Assembly: GCA_019347945.1 (NCBI GenBank)
Contig: JAHWKK010000005.1
Span: 1 to 64,000 of the forward strand
DNA: 64,000 bases
Direction: 5' to 3'
From: Acidobacteriota bacterium
Lineage (GTDB): Bacteria > Acidobacteriota > Thermoanaerobaculia > Gp7-AA8 > JAHWKK01
Shown: positions 27,846 through 36,280 of the stretch, piece after piece
Layout: each line of letters opens with the position of its first letter
Numbering within the stretch: position 1 is the stretch's first letter
Program-made: the position numbers and the translations under genes
Notes under the pieces: model-generated
The model's input: the letters and a program-made list of their open reading frames with translations, nothing else
What the model was told of the DNA's origin: nothing
Database searches by the model: none

Positions 27846-29495
27846 TCAGTTCCGGCCGACCGAGGTCCCGCCTTCGGCCCGCTCGGCCGAGGCCATTCGC
27901 TCCGCCCTGATCCTTCGCACCTCGTTGGCGAGCCTCTCGGCTGCCGGCATCAGCTCGATTGCACGCTCGACCTGCTCGTCACCGAGAAGTCTGTAAGGAT
28001 ACGAAGCGTCGTAACCGAATTTGGCGGCGACGATCTCGGCTTTGAGCTGACGTTCCACGTAATCCCGGCTCAGCGGATCCGACTCGAACAATTCGAGGAT
28101 CTCCTCCTGGGAGGCAATCTCCACCGATTCGGCATAGGCCGCGAAATCTCGAATCATCGCGTCGGAGATCATCAGTTCGCGGGTCGTTTCGGGATGATCG
28201 GCGACGTACTGCACGGCGAAGTTGAAGATGGCGCTTCGCACCTGGAGAAGCTGGACCAGATTCGGGAGCTCGCGAGGCTCGACCAGTACGTCCGGCTCGA
28301 TGCCACCGCCGCCGAAAACCTTTCTTCCGGATTCCGTTTCGAAAGAACCGTCCTCGAGACTCGATTCGGTGGCTTCGCCGAGGTAGTAATCGTAAAACGA
28401 CGAGTAATCCCTCTGAATGTTCCGACCGGAGGGAGTGTAGTAACGGGATGTGGTCAACGCGAGGCCCGCGCCGTACTGGAGTGAGAAGACGCTCTGTACG
28501 AGCCCCTTCCCCCAGCTCGTCTGACCGACGACCAGTCCCCGATCATGATCCTGGATGGCCCCGGCGACGATCTCGGAGGCAGATGCGCTCTCCCGATTGA
28601 TCAGAATGACGACCGGAATGTCGAGGTTCCGGTGCTTCCCGGGAGCTCGATACTCCTGATAGTTATCCTCGTTACGCCCCCGGTGGTAGACGATCATCTC
28701 ACCTTTTCTGATGAAGAAATCGGAGACTCCTACGGCCGCGTCGAGAAGTCCACCGGGATTCGTACGGAGATCGAGCACGAGCTTCTTCATTCCCTGTTCT
28801 TCGAGTCGCGCGAGCGCATCGTCGAACTCTCTGACGGTGGTGTAGGTGAAGTCCTTGAGTCGAATGTAGCCCACGTCCGGACGGACCATCTCGACGACGG
28901 TCACCGAGTTGGTCGGGATGGCCGCACGCTCGATCTCCATCGGGATCGGTTCCTTGATTCCGACGCGAACGATCTTGATGTTGACCGTGGTTCCCTTCGG
29001 ACCTTTCAGCTTGCCGACGACTTCGTCAACGGGCATCTCCTCGGTGCTCTCCCCTTCGATCTCGGAGATGATGTCTCCCGCCCGGATTCCGAGGCGTGAC
29101 GCCGGCGTCCCCTCGAGCGGGGTAATGACGGTGATCTGGTTGTTTCGCTTGGTGATCAGGATGCCGAGTCCGTAGAAGCTACCCTTCTGGCGGTCCTGCA
29201 TCTCGCCGAAATCCCGTGGTTTGAGGAAGGTCGTGTGGGGATCGAGGGTCCGCAACATTCCGTCGATGGACGAAAAGACGAGATTTTCCGATTCGACCGG
29301 GGCGGCGGCCCAGTAACGTGCAGCGGTGATCAGGTCGGTGTACTCCTCGAGTCTGCCGTGGAGCTCGTCTTCCCCCTTGGATTCGGTGATCCGATCGCCG
29401 AACAGCGCTCCCGCCGCTGCGGAAGCGACGAGGGTGATGAGTACGACTCCCAGGAAGCCCGACTTGCGTTTCTGCACGTTTTGATTGTATTTCAT
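27846..29495 (-). CDS. C-terminal processing (S41/Tsp) protease
   Basis: 549 residues from ATG 29495, which has an SD (AAGGAG) 5 bp upstream. One N-terminal transmembrane segment or signal anchors it facing the periplasm. A PDZ domain (about 100-185, '[20 protein letters not shown]') is followed by the S41 core with the '[14 protein letters not shown]' serine box and the general-base lysine in SWGKGLVQ (Lys330), so the Ser-Lys dyad is intact. '[14 protein letters not shown]' is the conserved core strand. Expected role: trimming of periplasmic proteins or peptidoglycan-hydrolase control. It is divergent from tatA across 84 bp. Confidence 0.94.
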   Translation of the reverse strand: MKYNQNVQKRKSGFLGVVLITLVASAAAGALFGDRITESKGEDELHGRLEEYTDLITAARYWAAAPVESENLVFSSIDGMLRTLDPHTTFLKPRDFGEMQDRQKGSFYGLGILITKRNNQITVITPLEGTPASRLGIRAGDIISEIEGESTEEMPVDEVVGKLKGPKGTTVNIKIVRVGIKEPIPMEIERAAIPTNSVTVVEMVRPDVGYIRLKDFTYTTVREFDDALARLEEQGMKKLVLDLRTNPGGLLDAAVGVSDFFIRKGEMIVYHRGRNEDNYQEYRAPGKHRNLDIPVVILINRESASASEIVAGAIQDHDRGLVVGQTSWGKGLVQSVFSLQYGAGLALTTSRYYTPSGRNIQRDYSSFYDYYLGEATESSLEDGSFETESGRKVFGGGGIEPDVLVEPRELPNLVQLLQVRSAIFNFAVQYVADHPETTRELMISDAMIRDFAAYAESVEIASQEEILELFESDPLSRDYVERQLKAEIVAAKFGYDASYPYRLLGDEQVERAIELMPAAERLANEVRRIRAERMASAERAEGGTSVGRN

Positions 29496-29579
29496 CTCGA
29501 CTCCTTCAACTCCCGCCCGCGTGGAACTATTCATCATCCAGGCTGCGTTCGGGACAATTGCAACAAAGGTGCTACCAGG

Positions 29580-29819
29580 ATGGGACCACTCGGATTTCCG
29601 GAACTGCTACTGATCTTTGCCATTGCACTGATCGTCTTCGGCCCTCGCAAGCTGCCCGAGATCGGGCGGACGATCGGGCGGGCCTTCGGTGAGTTTCGGC
29701 GCGCCACCAACGAGCTCAAGTCGAGCCTCGAGGACGACATCGATGCCGAGCAGGGCCGTTCCACCCGACCGAAACCCGACTCGAGATCCATCCCGGCCGA
29801 GCCCTCCTCGAAACCCTGA
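29580..29819 (+). CDS. tatA: Twin-arginine translocase subunit TatA/E
   Basis: 79 residues. A short N-terminal transmembrane helix ('[20 protein letters not shown]'), then the [11 protein letters not shown] hinge and amphipathic helix ('[17 protein letters not shown]') and a charged tail are diagnostic. ATG 29580 was chosen because the TatA helix starts there. TatA forms the pore-like assembly for folded, twin-Arg proteins. No separate tatB is present, so this subunit probably serves both roles, as in other minimal TatAC systems. Its stop overlaps the tatC start (TGATG). Confidence 0.95.
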   Translation: MGPLGFPELLLIFAIALIVFGPRKLPEIGRTIGRAFGEFRRATNELKSSLEDDIDAEQGRSTRPKPDSRSIPAEPSSKP

Positions 29820-30583
29820 TGACGGTTTCTCACCCGGTGAGCGACGAACGAGTGCCCGAGCAGGATGAGCTCGAGGAACTGAGTTTCCTCCACCATCTGG
29901 ACGAGCTTCGCCGCCGCCTGATCGTCGTCATCGTCAGCCTTCTGGTCGCATTCCTGCTCTGCTGGTCATTCGCTCCGGCGATCTTCACCATCATCCAGGC
30001 GCCTGTGGTCCAGTACCTCCCCGACGGACAGCTCGCATTCACCAGCCTCACCGCTCCCTTCTTTCTCTACATGAAGGTCGCCCTCTTCGCCGGTGTCTTT
30101 CTCGCCTCCCCGGTGATCATTCTGCAGGTCTGGCTCTTCATCCGGCCCGGTCTCTACCGGCGGGAGCGCCGCTATGCCGTCCCGTTCATTCTGTTCTCCT
30201 CGATCTTTTTCATTGCGGGTGGTTACTTCGGCTACAAGGTAGTTCTTCCTCTCGCCTGCAATTTCTTCGTCGAGATGGGATCCGGCTTCGACGACGTGAT
30301 CACGATCGATGATTACTTTTCGTTCGCGTCCCGGCTCGTTCTCGGTCTCGGGCTCGTTTTCGAAACGCCCATTCTGATCTTTTTCCTCGCCAGGCTCGGT
30401 CTGGTGACTCCGGCCTTTCTTCTGAAGAACCTGAAATATGCGATCCTGATCATCTTCATCATCGCCGCGATGATCACGCCGACTCCCGACATCGTCACGC
30501 AGTCGGCCCTCGCCATCCCGATGATCGCTCTTTATCTTCTGGGTATCATGATCGCCTGGATTTTCGAGAAGAAAGAGGAGTGA
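29819..30583 (+). CDS. tatC: Twin-arginine translocase subunit TatC
   Basis: 254 residues with six hydrophobic segments. The N-terminal 'LSFLHHLDELRRRLIVVIVS' is the TatC signature (H-L-x-E-L-R-x-R) that receives the twin-arginine signal. The length is normal. ATG overlaps the tatA stop by one base, so the two are coupled. sixA follows with a 2-bp gap or an overlap, depending on start choice. Confidence 0.97.
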   Translation: MTVSHPVSDERVPEQDELEELSFLHHLDELRRRLIVVIVSLLVAFLLCWSFAPAIFTIIQAPVVQYLPDGQLAFTSLTAPFFLYMKVALFAGVFLASPVIILQVWLFIRPGLYRRERRYAVPFILFSSIFFIAGGYFGYKVVLPLACNFFVEMGSGFDDVITIDDYFSFASRLVLGLGLVFETPILIFFLARLGLVTPAFLLKNLKYAILIIFIIAAMITPTPDIVTQSALAIPMIALYLLGIMIAWIFEKKEE

Positions 30584-30585
30584 CG

Positions 30586-31017
30586 ATGGATCTGCTCGTG
30601 CTCGTGCGACACGGCCACGCCCGGAACGGGAAGAACGACTCGGAGAGATCGCTCTCCGATCAGGGCCGCGAGGAAGTCGAGTCGCTCGCGGAAAAACTGG
30701 CCGCCCGCAGGATTGATCCCGTAAAAATCATCCACAGCCCCAAATTGCGCGCCATGGAGACGGCACAGCTGCTCCAGCGACGGCTCGGAGGGGCGCTCGA
30801 GGTGGACTCGAACGTTTCACCCGATTCGGATTCAGATGTGATCGCGACGGACTTCGAGTCGGCGGAGGGGACATTCATCGTGGTGAGCCATCTGCCCTTT
30901 CTCCCCTCCCTGACTCAACGACTGATCGGAAGCGCTCTTTCGTTCTCCACGGCCGGCGCGATCGGAATCGAGCAGACCGACGCGGGTCCCCGGCTCGCCT
31001 GGAAAGAGGGTCCCTGA
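30586..31017 (+). CDS. sixA: Phosphohistidine phosphatase SixA-like
   Basis: 143 residues from ATG 30586, two bases after the tatC stop; a GTG at 30580 that would overlap tatC is an alternative, but the SD GAGGAG sits better for the ATG. The histidine-phosphatase motif 'VLVRHGHARNG' carries the nucleophilic His, 'SPKLRAMETAQLL' the conserved Arg, and 'VVSHLPFLPSL' the second His. The length matches SixA, which removes phosphate from phosphohistidine of phosphorelay or PTS proteins. Its target here is unknown. The next 300 bp are repeats. Confidence 0.88.
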   Translation: MDLLVLVRHGHARNGKNDSERSLSDQGREEVESLAEKLAARRIDPVKIIHSPKLRAMETAQLLQRRLGGALEVDSNVSPDSDSDVIATDFESAEGTFIVVSHLPFLPSLTQRLIGSALSFSTAGAIGIEQTDAGPRLAWKEGP

Positions 31018-31023
31018 CGACAG

Positions 31024-31051
31024 CAGGAATCAGGATCCAGGATCCAGGTTG
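31024..31051. repeat. Heptamer tandem array (CAGGATC type), 4 units, 6 bp after the sixA stop
   Basis: CAGGAAT, CAGGATC, CAGGATC, CAGGTTG. Confidence 0.85.
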
Positions 31052-31067
31052 AGGGCAGCGTTTAATT

Positions 31068-31201
31068 CGTCATCCTGAGCCGCCGAAGGACGGCGAAGGA
31101 TCTGGGGGCGGCTCGTGAGTCAACATGGCGAGTGGATGCAAGGGTGACTCACGATCCCCCGCCAGATTCTTCGCCCGTGCTCCGCCGGGCTCAGAATGAC
31201 G
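31068..31201. repeat. Full palindromic REPIN-like element, 134 bp
   Basis: The ends CGTCATCCTGAGC (31068-31080) and GCTCAGAATGACG (31189-31201) are inverted. Inside, GGCGAAGGATCTGGGGG pairs with CCCCCGCCAGATTCTTCGCC, and GTGAGTC pairs with GACTCAC. Halves of the same element are found at 453-496, about 27487-27511, 45868-45911, 46001-46038 and 46066-46083. In RNA it would form a long hairpin after sixA. Confidence 0.88.
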
Positions 31202-31220
31202 AGTGCTTCGCTCTTCAACT

Positions 31221-31288
31221 CTGGCTCCTGATTCCTGTCCTGGCTCCTGATTCCTGAATCCTGGCTCCTGATTCCTGAATCCTGGCTC
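31221..31288. repeat. Heptamer tandem array (CTGRNTC type), 10 units
   Basis: CTGGCTC, CTGATTC, a 5-bp short unit, CTGGCTC, CTGATTC, CTGAATC, CTGGCTC, CTGATTC, CTGAATC, CTGGCTC. A higher-order 21-bp period (three different heptamers) is visible in the second half. Confidence 0.9.
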
Positions 31289-31333
31289 CTCTCTGCCGGT
31301 TTACTTTCCGCCTCTGGCCGTGTCAAAGGGAGC

Positions 31334-33490
31334 GTGAAGAAGCTCCAGTCCATCGATCCCCGATATTTTCAGATCGCATCGCTCGGAGCGCTCGTGGCGT
31401 GGGGCGGGCTCGGGCTCGGCCTCGATCTTCGGTTCGCGCATGTCGCAGCCGCATTCGCCGGCGCCATCGGCGCCCAGGCGATCGGGTCACGGTGGGCAGG
31501 AATCCCGTTCGAAGCGAAAAGCGCGTTCATCTCCGCGCTCTCGATCATCGTTCTGCTGCGAGCGGAGAGCTGGCTGACGATCCTGCTGGCCGCCGGGCTG
31601 GCGGTCGGATCGAAGTTCATCCTGAGGATCGATGGCCGGCACGTCTTCAATCCGACAAACATCGCAATCGTTGCGGTGCTCGCCACCGGGTGGGACGGCT
31701 GGGTTTCGAGCGGCCGGTGGGGCAGCGAGACGTGGACGGTTTTTCTCATCGCGTGCGGCGGAGTACTCGTGGTCCATCGCGCTGCGCGATCAGACGTCAC
31801 ATGGGCGTTTCTGCTCTCCTGGACGGCTCTCGTCTTCGGACGTGCAATCTATCTCGGGGACCCGCTCGCCATCCCGCTCCATCAGCTTCAGAACGGCACC
31901 CTTCTGATCTTTTCGTTTTTCATGATCTCCGACCCGAAGACCACACCCGACTCCCGGATCGCGAGAATTCTCTGGGCCGTGGCAGTCGCCGCGCTCGCCG
32001 GCTATCTGCGCTTTCACCATCAGCAACCAAACGCGCTCCTTCTGGCGCTCGCCTTTTCCTCGCCGTTCGTTCCGGTACTGAACCGTCTGATCCGAGCTCG
32101 TCGTTTCGAGTGGCCCGGTGACGACTCAACCGCTCCCGCTCGGCGTGGAGCCCTGCTCACACCGCTTCACTTCCCGAAAGGAGATCTTTCCATGATTCGA
32201 ATCTCGTTGATGTTCCTCGTGTCACTCACTCTGGCGATGCCAGCGTTCGCATTCTGCGGCTTCTATGTCGGCAAGGCAGGATCGAATCTTTACAACAATG
32301 CCTCGAAAGCCGTCCTGGTCCGCGATGGCGATCGGACCGTGATCACGATGGCTAACGATTACGAGGGGGATCTCGACGAGTTCGCGATCGTCATTCCGGT
32401 TCCGACCGTCATTCAAAGAAGCCAGATCAATCTCGCCGATCCGGCGCTGCTCGAACGGCTCGATACATTTACGGCACCCAGGCTCGTCGAGTACCACGAC
32501 GAGAATCCATGTCAGATCGCACTGAGACGGCAGCAGTCACCGTTCCCGGCCACGGCGAAGATGGCCGACGCGTCTTCCGTGAGAGAAGAAGCACTCGGCG
32601 TGACGGTCGAGGCTTCGTACAGCATCGGCGAGTACGAGATCGTCGTTCTCTCCGCGAAACAGAGTGACGGCCTTCAGACCTGGCTCCGGGAAAACGGCTA
32701 CCGGATTCCCGAGGGAGCGACCGCCACGCTTCAGAGCTACATCCGGCAGAATACGAAGTTCTTCGTCGCCAGGGTCAACATCGAGGAACAGAGACGTCTC
32801 GGATTCACCTATCTGCGGCCGATCCAGATCGCGTTCGAGACGCCGAAGTTCATGCTCCCGATCCGCCTCGGTACGGTCAATGCCAGAGGCCCCCAGGATC
32901 TGATCATCCACACGCTCACTCGAAAAGGTCGCGTCGAGACGACGAACTATCGGACCGTCAGAATTCCGACCGACGCCGAGGTTCCGATGTTCGTACGAGA
33001 TGAATTCGGCGAGTTTTACTCGGCGATGTTCGATCGCCAGGTCCGCGAGGAGCGGATGCGGGCGGTGTTCCTCGAATATGCATGGAACGCCGCCTGGTGC
33101 GATCCATGCCCGACAAACCCACTCACCCGCGATGAGCTCCGCGCACTCGGTGTCTTCTGGCTCGACGGCGGAGGCCCCGACGTCTTCGTGACGCGGCTCC
33201 ACGTCCGCTACGACGCCCGCTCCTTTCCGGAGGATCTGGTCTTCCAGGAGACGAACGACCAGTCGACCTTTCAGGCCCGTTACATCGTCCGTCATCCGTG
33301 GGAGGGACGCGAATGGTGCTCGGCAACCGATCGGTATCGTCGCGAGCTCGCCGAACGGGAACGGCTGCAGGCGAGAACCGCAGCGCAGCTGACCGGATGG
33401 CCGGTCGAAGCGATCTTCCGCAGGATGGACATCCGTGGAATCGACGACGAGCAGAAGCCCTGGTGGGAACAGCTCTGGGACCGATTCTGA
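31334..33490 (+). CDS. RnfD/NqrB-like membrane protein fused in frame to a secreted DUF2330 protein
   Basis: One uninterrupted 718-codon frame from GTG 31334 (SD AAAGGGA). Residues 1-265 have about eight hydrophobic segments with 'NPTNIAIVAVLA' and 'NGTLLIFSFFMISDPKTTP', the signature of RnfD/NqrB-type membrane subunits. No other rnf or nqr gene is near. Residue 287 is a methionine beginning 'MIRISLMFLVSLTLAMPAFA', a complete signal peptide with its own SD, followed by a DUF2330 domain ('FCGFYVGKAGSNLYNNASKA' onwards, conserved Cys residues) to the end. The two parts are probably made as separate proteins from internal initiation at 32192, with the missing stop codon an oddity. A true fusion would place a signal-peptide-like helix as a further membrane segment. 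Function of DUF2330 is unknown. Confidence 0.8.
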   Translation: MKKLQSIDPRYFQIASLGALVAWGGLGLGLDLRFAHVAAAFAGAIGAQAIGSRWAGIPFEAKSAFISALSIIVLLRAESWLTILLAAGLAVGSKFILRIDGRHVFNPTNIAIVAVLATGWDGWVSSGRWGSETWTVFLIACGGVLVVHRAARSDVTWAFLLSWTALVFGRAIYLGDPLAIPLHQLQNGTLLIFSFFMISDPKTTPDSRIARILWAVAVAALAGYLRFHHQQPNALLLALAFSSPFVPVLNRLIRARRFEWPGDDSTAPARRGALLTPLHFPKGDLSMIRISLMFLVSLTLAMPAFAFCGFYVGKAGSNLYNNASKAVLVRDGDRTVITMANDYEGDLDEFAIVIPVPTVIQRSQINLADPALLERLDTFTAPRLVEYHDENPCQIALRRQQSPFPATAKMADASSVREEALGVTVEASYSIGEYEIVVLSAKQSDGLQTWLRENGYRIPEGATATLQSYIRQNTKFFVARVNIEEQRRLGFTYLRPIQIAFETPKFMLPIRLGTVNARGPQDLIIHTLTRKGRVETTNYRTVRIPTDAEVPMFVRDEFGEFYSAMFDRQVREERMRAVFLEYAWNAAWCDPCPTNPLTRDELRALGVFWLDGGGPDVFVTRLHVRYDARSFPEDLVFQETNDQSTFQARYIVRHPWEGREWCSATDRYRRELAERERLQARTAAQLTGWPVEAIFRRMDIRGIDDEQKPWWEQLWDRF
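32177..32184 (+). promoter_or_regulatory. Internal SD for the DUF2330 start at ATG 32192
   Basis: AAAGGAGA lies 7 bp before the in-frame ATG 32192 that begins a signal peptide. It is stronger than the SD of the upstream gene. Confidence 0.7.
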
Positions 33491-33512
33491 GGTCTCGATG
33501 CAACGATTGACC

Positions 33513-33634
33513 GGGAGGGCGAGCCTCTGGCGAGCCGCGATTCTCGAAATCGGACCTGAAACCCGCGATCAGCCGGGCGGGCGACAAGCCGACCAATCCC
33601 GCCAGCTCGCGGCTCGCCAGAGGCTCGCCCTCCC
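33513..33634. repeat. Palindrome with perfect 28-bp arms
   Basis: Arms 33513-33540 and 33607-33634 are exact inverted copies beginning GGGAGGGCGAGCCTCTGGCG, separated by 66 bp. The family differs from the other palindromes in the window. Located between the DUF2330 stop and the threonine-dehydratase-like gene. Confidence 0.92.
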
Positions 33635-33727
33635 AACGTGATGCTTGATCCCGCGAGATCGCGGCTTGCCCGGAGGCCCGCACCCCGTCGCGCGTCCCTC
33701 GCCCCGTATTCATTGCGCAAGCTCCGT

Positions 33728-33733
33728 TAGAAT
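33728..33733 (+). promoter_or_regulatory. Candidate -10 (TAGAAT), leaderless start
   Basis: TAGAAT ends 8 bp before ATG 33742 and no SD is present, so transcription should start at or next to the ATG. The -35 is not recognisable. Confidence 0.45.
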
Positions 33734-33741
33734 GGCCGCCA

Positions 33742-34710
33742 ATGAAGGACACCGCTTCGGTACCGACGCTCGAGGCGATTCGCCAGGCTGCTTCGACTCT
33801 CGAGGGCATCGTCGTCCGGACTCCGCTCGTCCGGCTCGAAGGGGATTTCGAGGGACGTGAGATCTGGCTGAAGCTGGAGAACCTCCAGCCGATCAATGCT
33901 TTCAAGATCCGGGGCGCGGTCAACGCGATTGCCGAGCTCGACGAAAACAGACGGGCGCAGGGCGTCTGGACGATCAGCGCGGGAAACGCGGGACAGGGTG
34001 TCGCGTGGGCCGCCCGGCGGTATGGAATTCCCTGCACGGTCGTCGTCATCGAGACCGCGCCCGATACGAAGGTCCGGCGGATGGAGCAGCTCGGAGCCGA
34101 GCTCGTCCGCGCTCCCTTCGACGAGTGCTGGCAGGCGATGCAGGATCGCCGGTTTCCCGGCGTGGAGGGGGCGTTCATCCATCCCTTCGACGACGATGCA
34201 TTCATTACCGGCAACGCGACGATCGGTCTCGAGATCCTCGACGACCTTCCGGAGGTTGACGTCGTCTGTGGCGCGATCGGCGGAGGGGGGCTGATGGCGG
34301 GTGTGGGTGCGGCGATTCGTCCCCTTCGAAGCGACGTCACGATTCTCGGCGCTGAACCCGAGACCGCTGCCCCGCTGGCCCTCTCGTTCGAGCGGGGGAG
34401 TCCTCAGGTTTTCGACCGGTGGGAAAAGTCGTTCGTCGATGGAGCCGGCGGCAAGAGCGTCTTTCCCTCGATGTGGGATCGCCTCCACCCCGTTCTCGAC
34501 GGGTCGGTCGTCGTCAGCCTCGAAGAGGTCAGGGAAGCGATCCGAACGATCGCGGAGCGCGCACGCGTGATCAGCGAAGGCGCTGGAGCACTCCCGGTCG
34601 CCGCGGCGATCGCCGGTCGGACCGGCGGGCGGAAGATCGTCGCCATCGTGTCCGGCGGCAACATCGATCTTCGCGATCTCGCCGGAATCCTGACCGGATC
34701 AGCCCGCTGA
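33742..34710 (+). CDS. Threonine/serine dehydratase family, PLP enzyme
   Basis: 322 residues, fold type II PLP enzyme. Lys55 in 'INAFKIRGAVNAIAEL' is the Schiff-base lysine, 'SAGNAGQGVAWAA' the substrate loop (usual form SxGNHxQ; here Ala replaces His), and 'GAIGGGGLMAGVG' the phosphate-binding loop. It lacks the C-terminal ACT regulatory domain of biosynthetic IlvA, so a catabolic threonine/serine deaminase or a serine racemase is more likely. The 3' end overlaps the convergent VOC gene by 12 bp. Confidence 0.88.
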   Translation: MKDTASVPTLEAIRQAASTLEGIVVRTPLVRLEGDFEGREIWLKLENLQPINAFKIRGAVNAIAELDENRRAQGVWTISAGNAGQGVAWAARRYGIPCTVVVIETAPDTKVRRMEQLGAELVRAPFDECWQAMQDRRFPGVEGAFIHPFDDDAFITGNATIGLEILDDLPEVDVVCGAIGGGGLMAGVGAAIRPLRSDVTILGAEPETAAPLALSFERGSPQVFDRWEKSFVDGAGGKSVFPSMWDRLHPVLDGSVVVSLEEVREAIRTIAERARVISEGAGALPVAAAIAGRTGGRKIVAIVSGGNIDLRDLAGILTGSAR

Positions 34711-35148
34711 ATCGCGAACTCTCCGTCGGATCTCTTCCTCTTCGAGATCTTCCGTCCTGGCGGCAATCGACCAGATGTGTCCGAACGGATCCTCGACCTC
34801 TCCGAATCGTTCGCCCCACGCGGTGTCCTGGATCGGGACCACCACTTTCGCACCCTCGCTCAAAGCTCTGGAAAACATCCGATCCGGGTCTGTGCACCAG
34901 AGCTTCAGAACGACCGGCGTTCCACCGAGGGATCGCGGATCCGACTCCCGCTCCATCGTGTCCGCGACCTGAAAGAGCGATTCGCCGATTCTCAGCTCCG
35001 CGTGAAGCACGCCCTGCCCCATCGGATCTTCGATCACCGAGATCCGCTTTGCTCCGAAGGCACGCTCGTAATACTCGATGGCTCTCCTGCCGCCTTCGAC
35101 GAGGAGCCGGGGAACAAGAACCGGACCAGACGGGTCATCCACGATCAC
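34699..35148 (-). CDS. VOC (glyoxalase/PhnB-like) family protein
   Basis: 149 residues from GTG 35148, chosen for its 4-bp GTGA overlap with the channel gene stop. 'PRLLVEGGRRAIEYYERAFG', 'LHAELRIGESLFQVAD' and 'GERFGEVEDPFGHIWSIA' are the paired beta-alpha-beta-beta-beta modules of PhnB-like VOC proteins, which bind small substrates or antibiotics. Substrate is unknown. It is translationally coupled to the ion channel upstream, an unexpected pairing. A longer reading upstream overlaps the channel and was rejected. Confidence 0.85.
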   Translation of the reverse strand: MIVDDPSGPVLVPRLLVEGGRRAIEYYERAFGAKRISVIEDPMGQGVLHAELRIGESLFQVADTMERESDPRSLGGTPVVLKLWCTDPDRMFSRALSEGAKVVVPIQDTAWGERFGEVEDPFGHIWSIAARTEDLEEEEIRRRVRDSAG

Positions 35149-36230
35149 TGCTCCTCGTCGCCGAGATACCGAATTCTGATCGCCCTGAACTCTTCCCCTT
35201 CGATCAGCTCCAGAATCTTCCGGTTGACGGGCTCCCTGAGCGGGCTCCCCGAAGGAAATGCGATCCCGTAAGTCTGCAGGCCCAGATTCTGGTCGAGCAC
35301 TCGGAGATCCTCGAACCGGTGGCGCGACATATATCGCAGGATGGGCGAGTCGTAGACGACCGCATCGAGCTCTCCGGCGCTGAGCTCGTCCAGGGCCTCT
35401 TCGATCCTCGAAAAGCCTCGATGGCGGATCGCGCGGGCGGTGAGCCATTCATTGCTGGTCGAGCCGGATACCGTACCGACGGTCACGCCCGGAAGGTCCT
35501 CGGGTCCGTCGATGCTCCCCTGCAATTCGTTCAGCGTGAGCGCCGAAGCCATCGACGCCGTCAGCGTCGAAATGGCGATGAGGCCTGCCACCATCCACAC
35601 CAGAGCGATGATTCTTCCGCCCGAGGTGACCGGTGACTTGTCCCCGTATCCCACCGTAGTCATGGTGACCGCGGACCACCAGAGTCCCGACCAGAGTCCT
35701 TCTCGGGCTGAGCCTCCGAACTGATCCGGATTCCTTCGTCTTTCGAACAGCCAGACGAGAGCGCCGACGACGAAAGCCACCAGAATGATCATGCCGAGAG
35801 TCTTCAGCAATTGCTTCGAGAAGAGTGCTCTGACCAGCACGAGCGGCGTATCTTTCGCGCCCGACTTCACTGCGATGCCCAGTCCGCTCGCATAATAAGG
35901 ATGGCTGAAGTCGACTCGCCTCTCCCGTTCTTCGGTGATTGTCAGAGCCGATACAGCAAGGTCCAGATCATTCGTCTCGACCCCGGAGATGAGCCCGTCG
36001 AGATCCCTTTCGACATACCGGAATTCGATGCCGGCTTCGTTCGCGATCTCGTTCCAGAGGTCGATACTCATTCCGGTCCATTCGTCTCCGGCACGCATAG
36101 CAAACGGAACGGCCTCCCTTGTACCAACCACTAATGGTTCGGACGAGGAGATCTCAGGCGGATCTTCTCCCGTCTGCGCCTGAAGGGCAGAACTGAAGAC
36201 AATGGTGAGAATCAGAATGACGTTCCTCAT
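35145..36230 (-). CDS. GluR0-type ligand-gated potassium channel (ionotropic glutamate receptor-like)
   Basis: 361 residues. Signal peptide (1-19, LQAQ). S1 half of a periplasmic binding domain (33-125) includes 'ALTITEERERRVDFSHPYY' with Arg102, the ligand-carboxylate arginine position. Then M1 (about 142-163), a pore helix and the potassium selectivity filter 'TMTTVGYGD' (TVGYGD, 192-197), M3 (about 207-231), and the S2 half (239-355) with 'VVYDSPILRY' (Asp294 near the alpha-amino-group position). This is the layout of cyanobacterial GluR0: bilobed amino-acid sensor split by a K+ pore. No M4 is present. A perfect TATAAT lies 9 bp upstream of the ATG. The downstream VOC gene is coupled. Confidence 0.9.
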   Translation of the reverse strand: MRNVILILTIVFSSALQAQTGEDPPEISSSEPLVVGTREAVPFAMRAGDEWTGMSIDLWNEIANEAGIEFRYVERDLDGLISGVETNDLDLAVSALTITEERERRVDFSHPYYASGLGIAVKSGAKDTPLVLVRALFSKQLLKTLGMIILVAFVVGALVWLFERRRNPDQFGGSAREGLWSGLWWSAVTMTTVGYGDKSPVTSGGRIIALVWMVAGLIAISTLTASMASALTLNELQGSIDGPEDLPGVTVGTVSGSTSNEWLTARAIRHRGFSRIEEALDELSAGELDAVVYDSPILRYMSRHRFEDLRVLDQNLGLQTYGIAFPSGSPLREPVNRKILELIEGEEFRAIRIRYLGDEEQ

Positions 36231-36239
36231 CGGATGGTC

Positions 36240-36245
36240 ATTATA
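36240..36245 (-). promoter_or_regulatory. Candidate -10 (TATAAT) of the channel gene
   Basis: Perfect TATAAT on the minus strand, 9 bp before ATG 36230. Implies a leader of at most a few bases. Confidence 0.5.
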
Positions 36246-36268
36246 ACGACGGGCAACTCCGCCTCTGT

Positions 36269-36274
36269 TAGTAT
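36269..36274 (+). promoter_or_regulatory. Candidate -10 (TAGTAT) of the alpha/beta hydrolase gene
   Basis: TAGTAT lies 6 bp before GTG 36281, back to back with the channel's -10 box. No SD is present, consistent with a leaderless message. Confidence 0.4.
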
Positions 36275-36280
36275 CGTGCG

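Noticed and set aside
31221-31288. Possible CRISPR array
   Set aside because: Units are 7 bp and contiguous, with no spacers and no cas gene.
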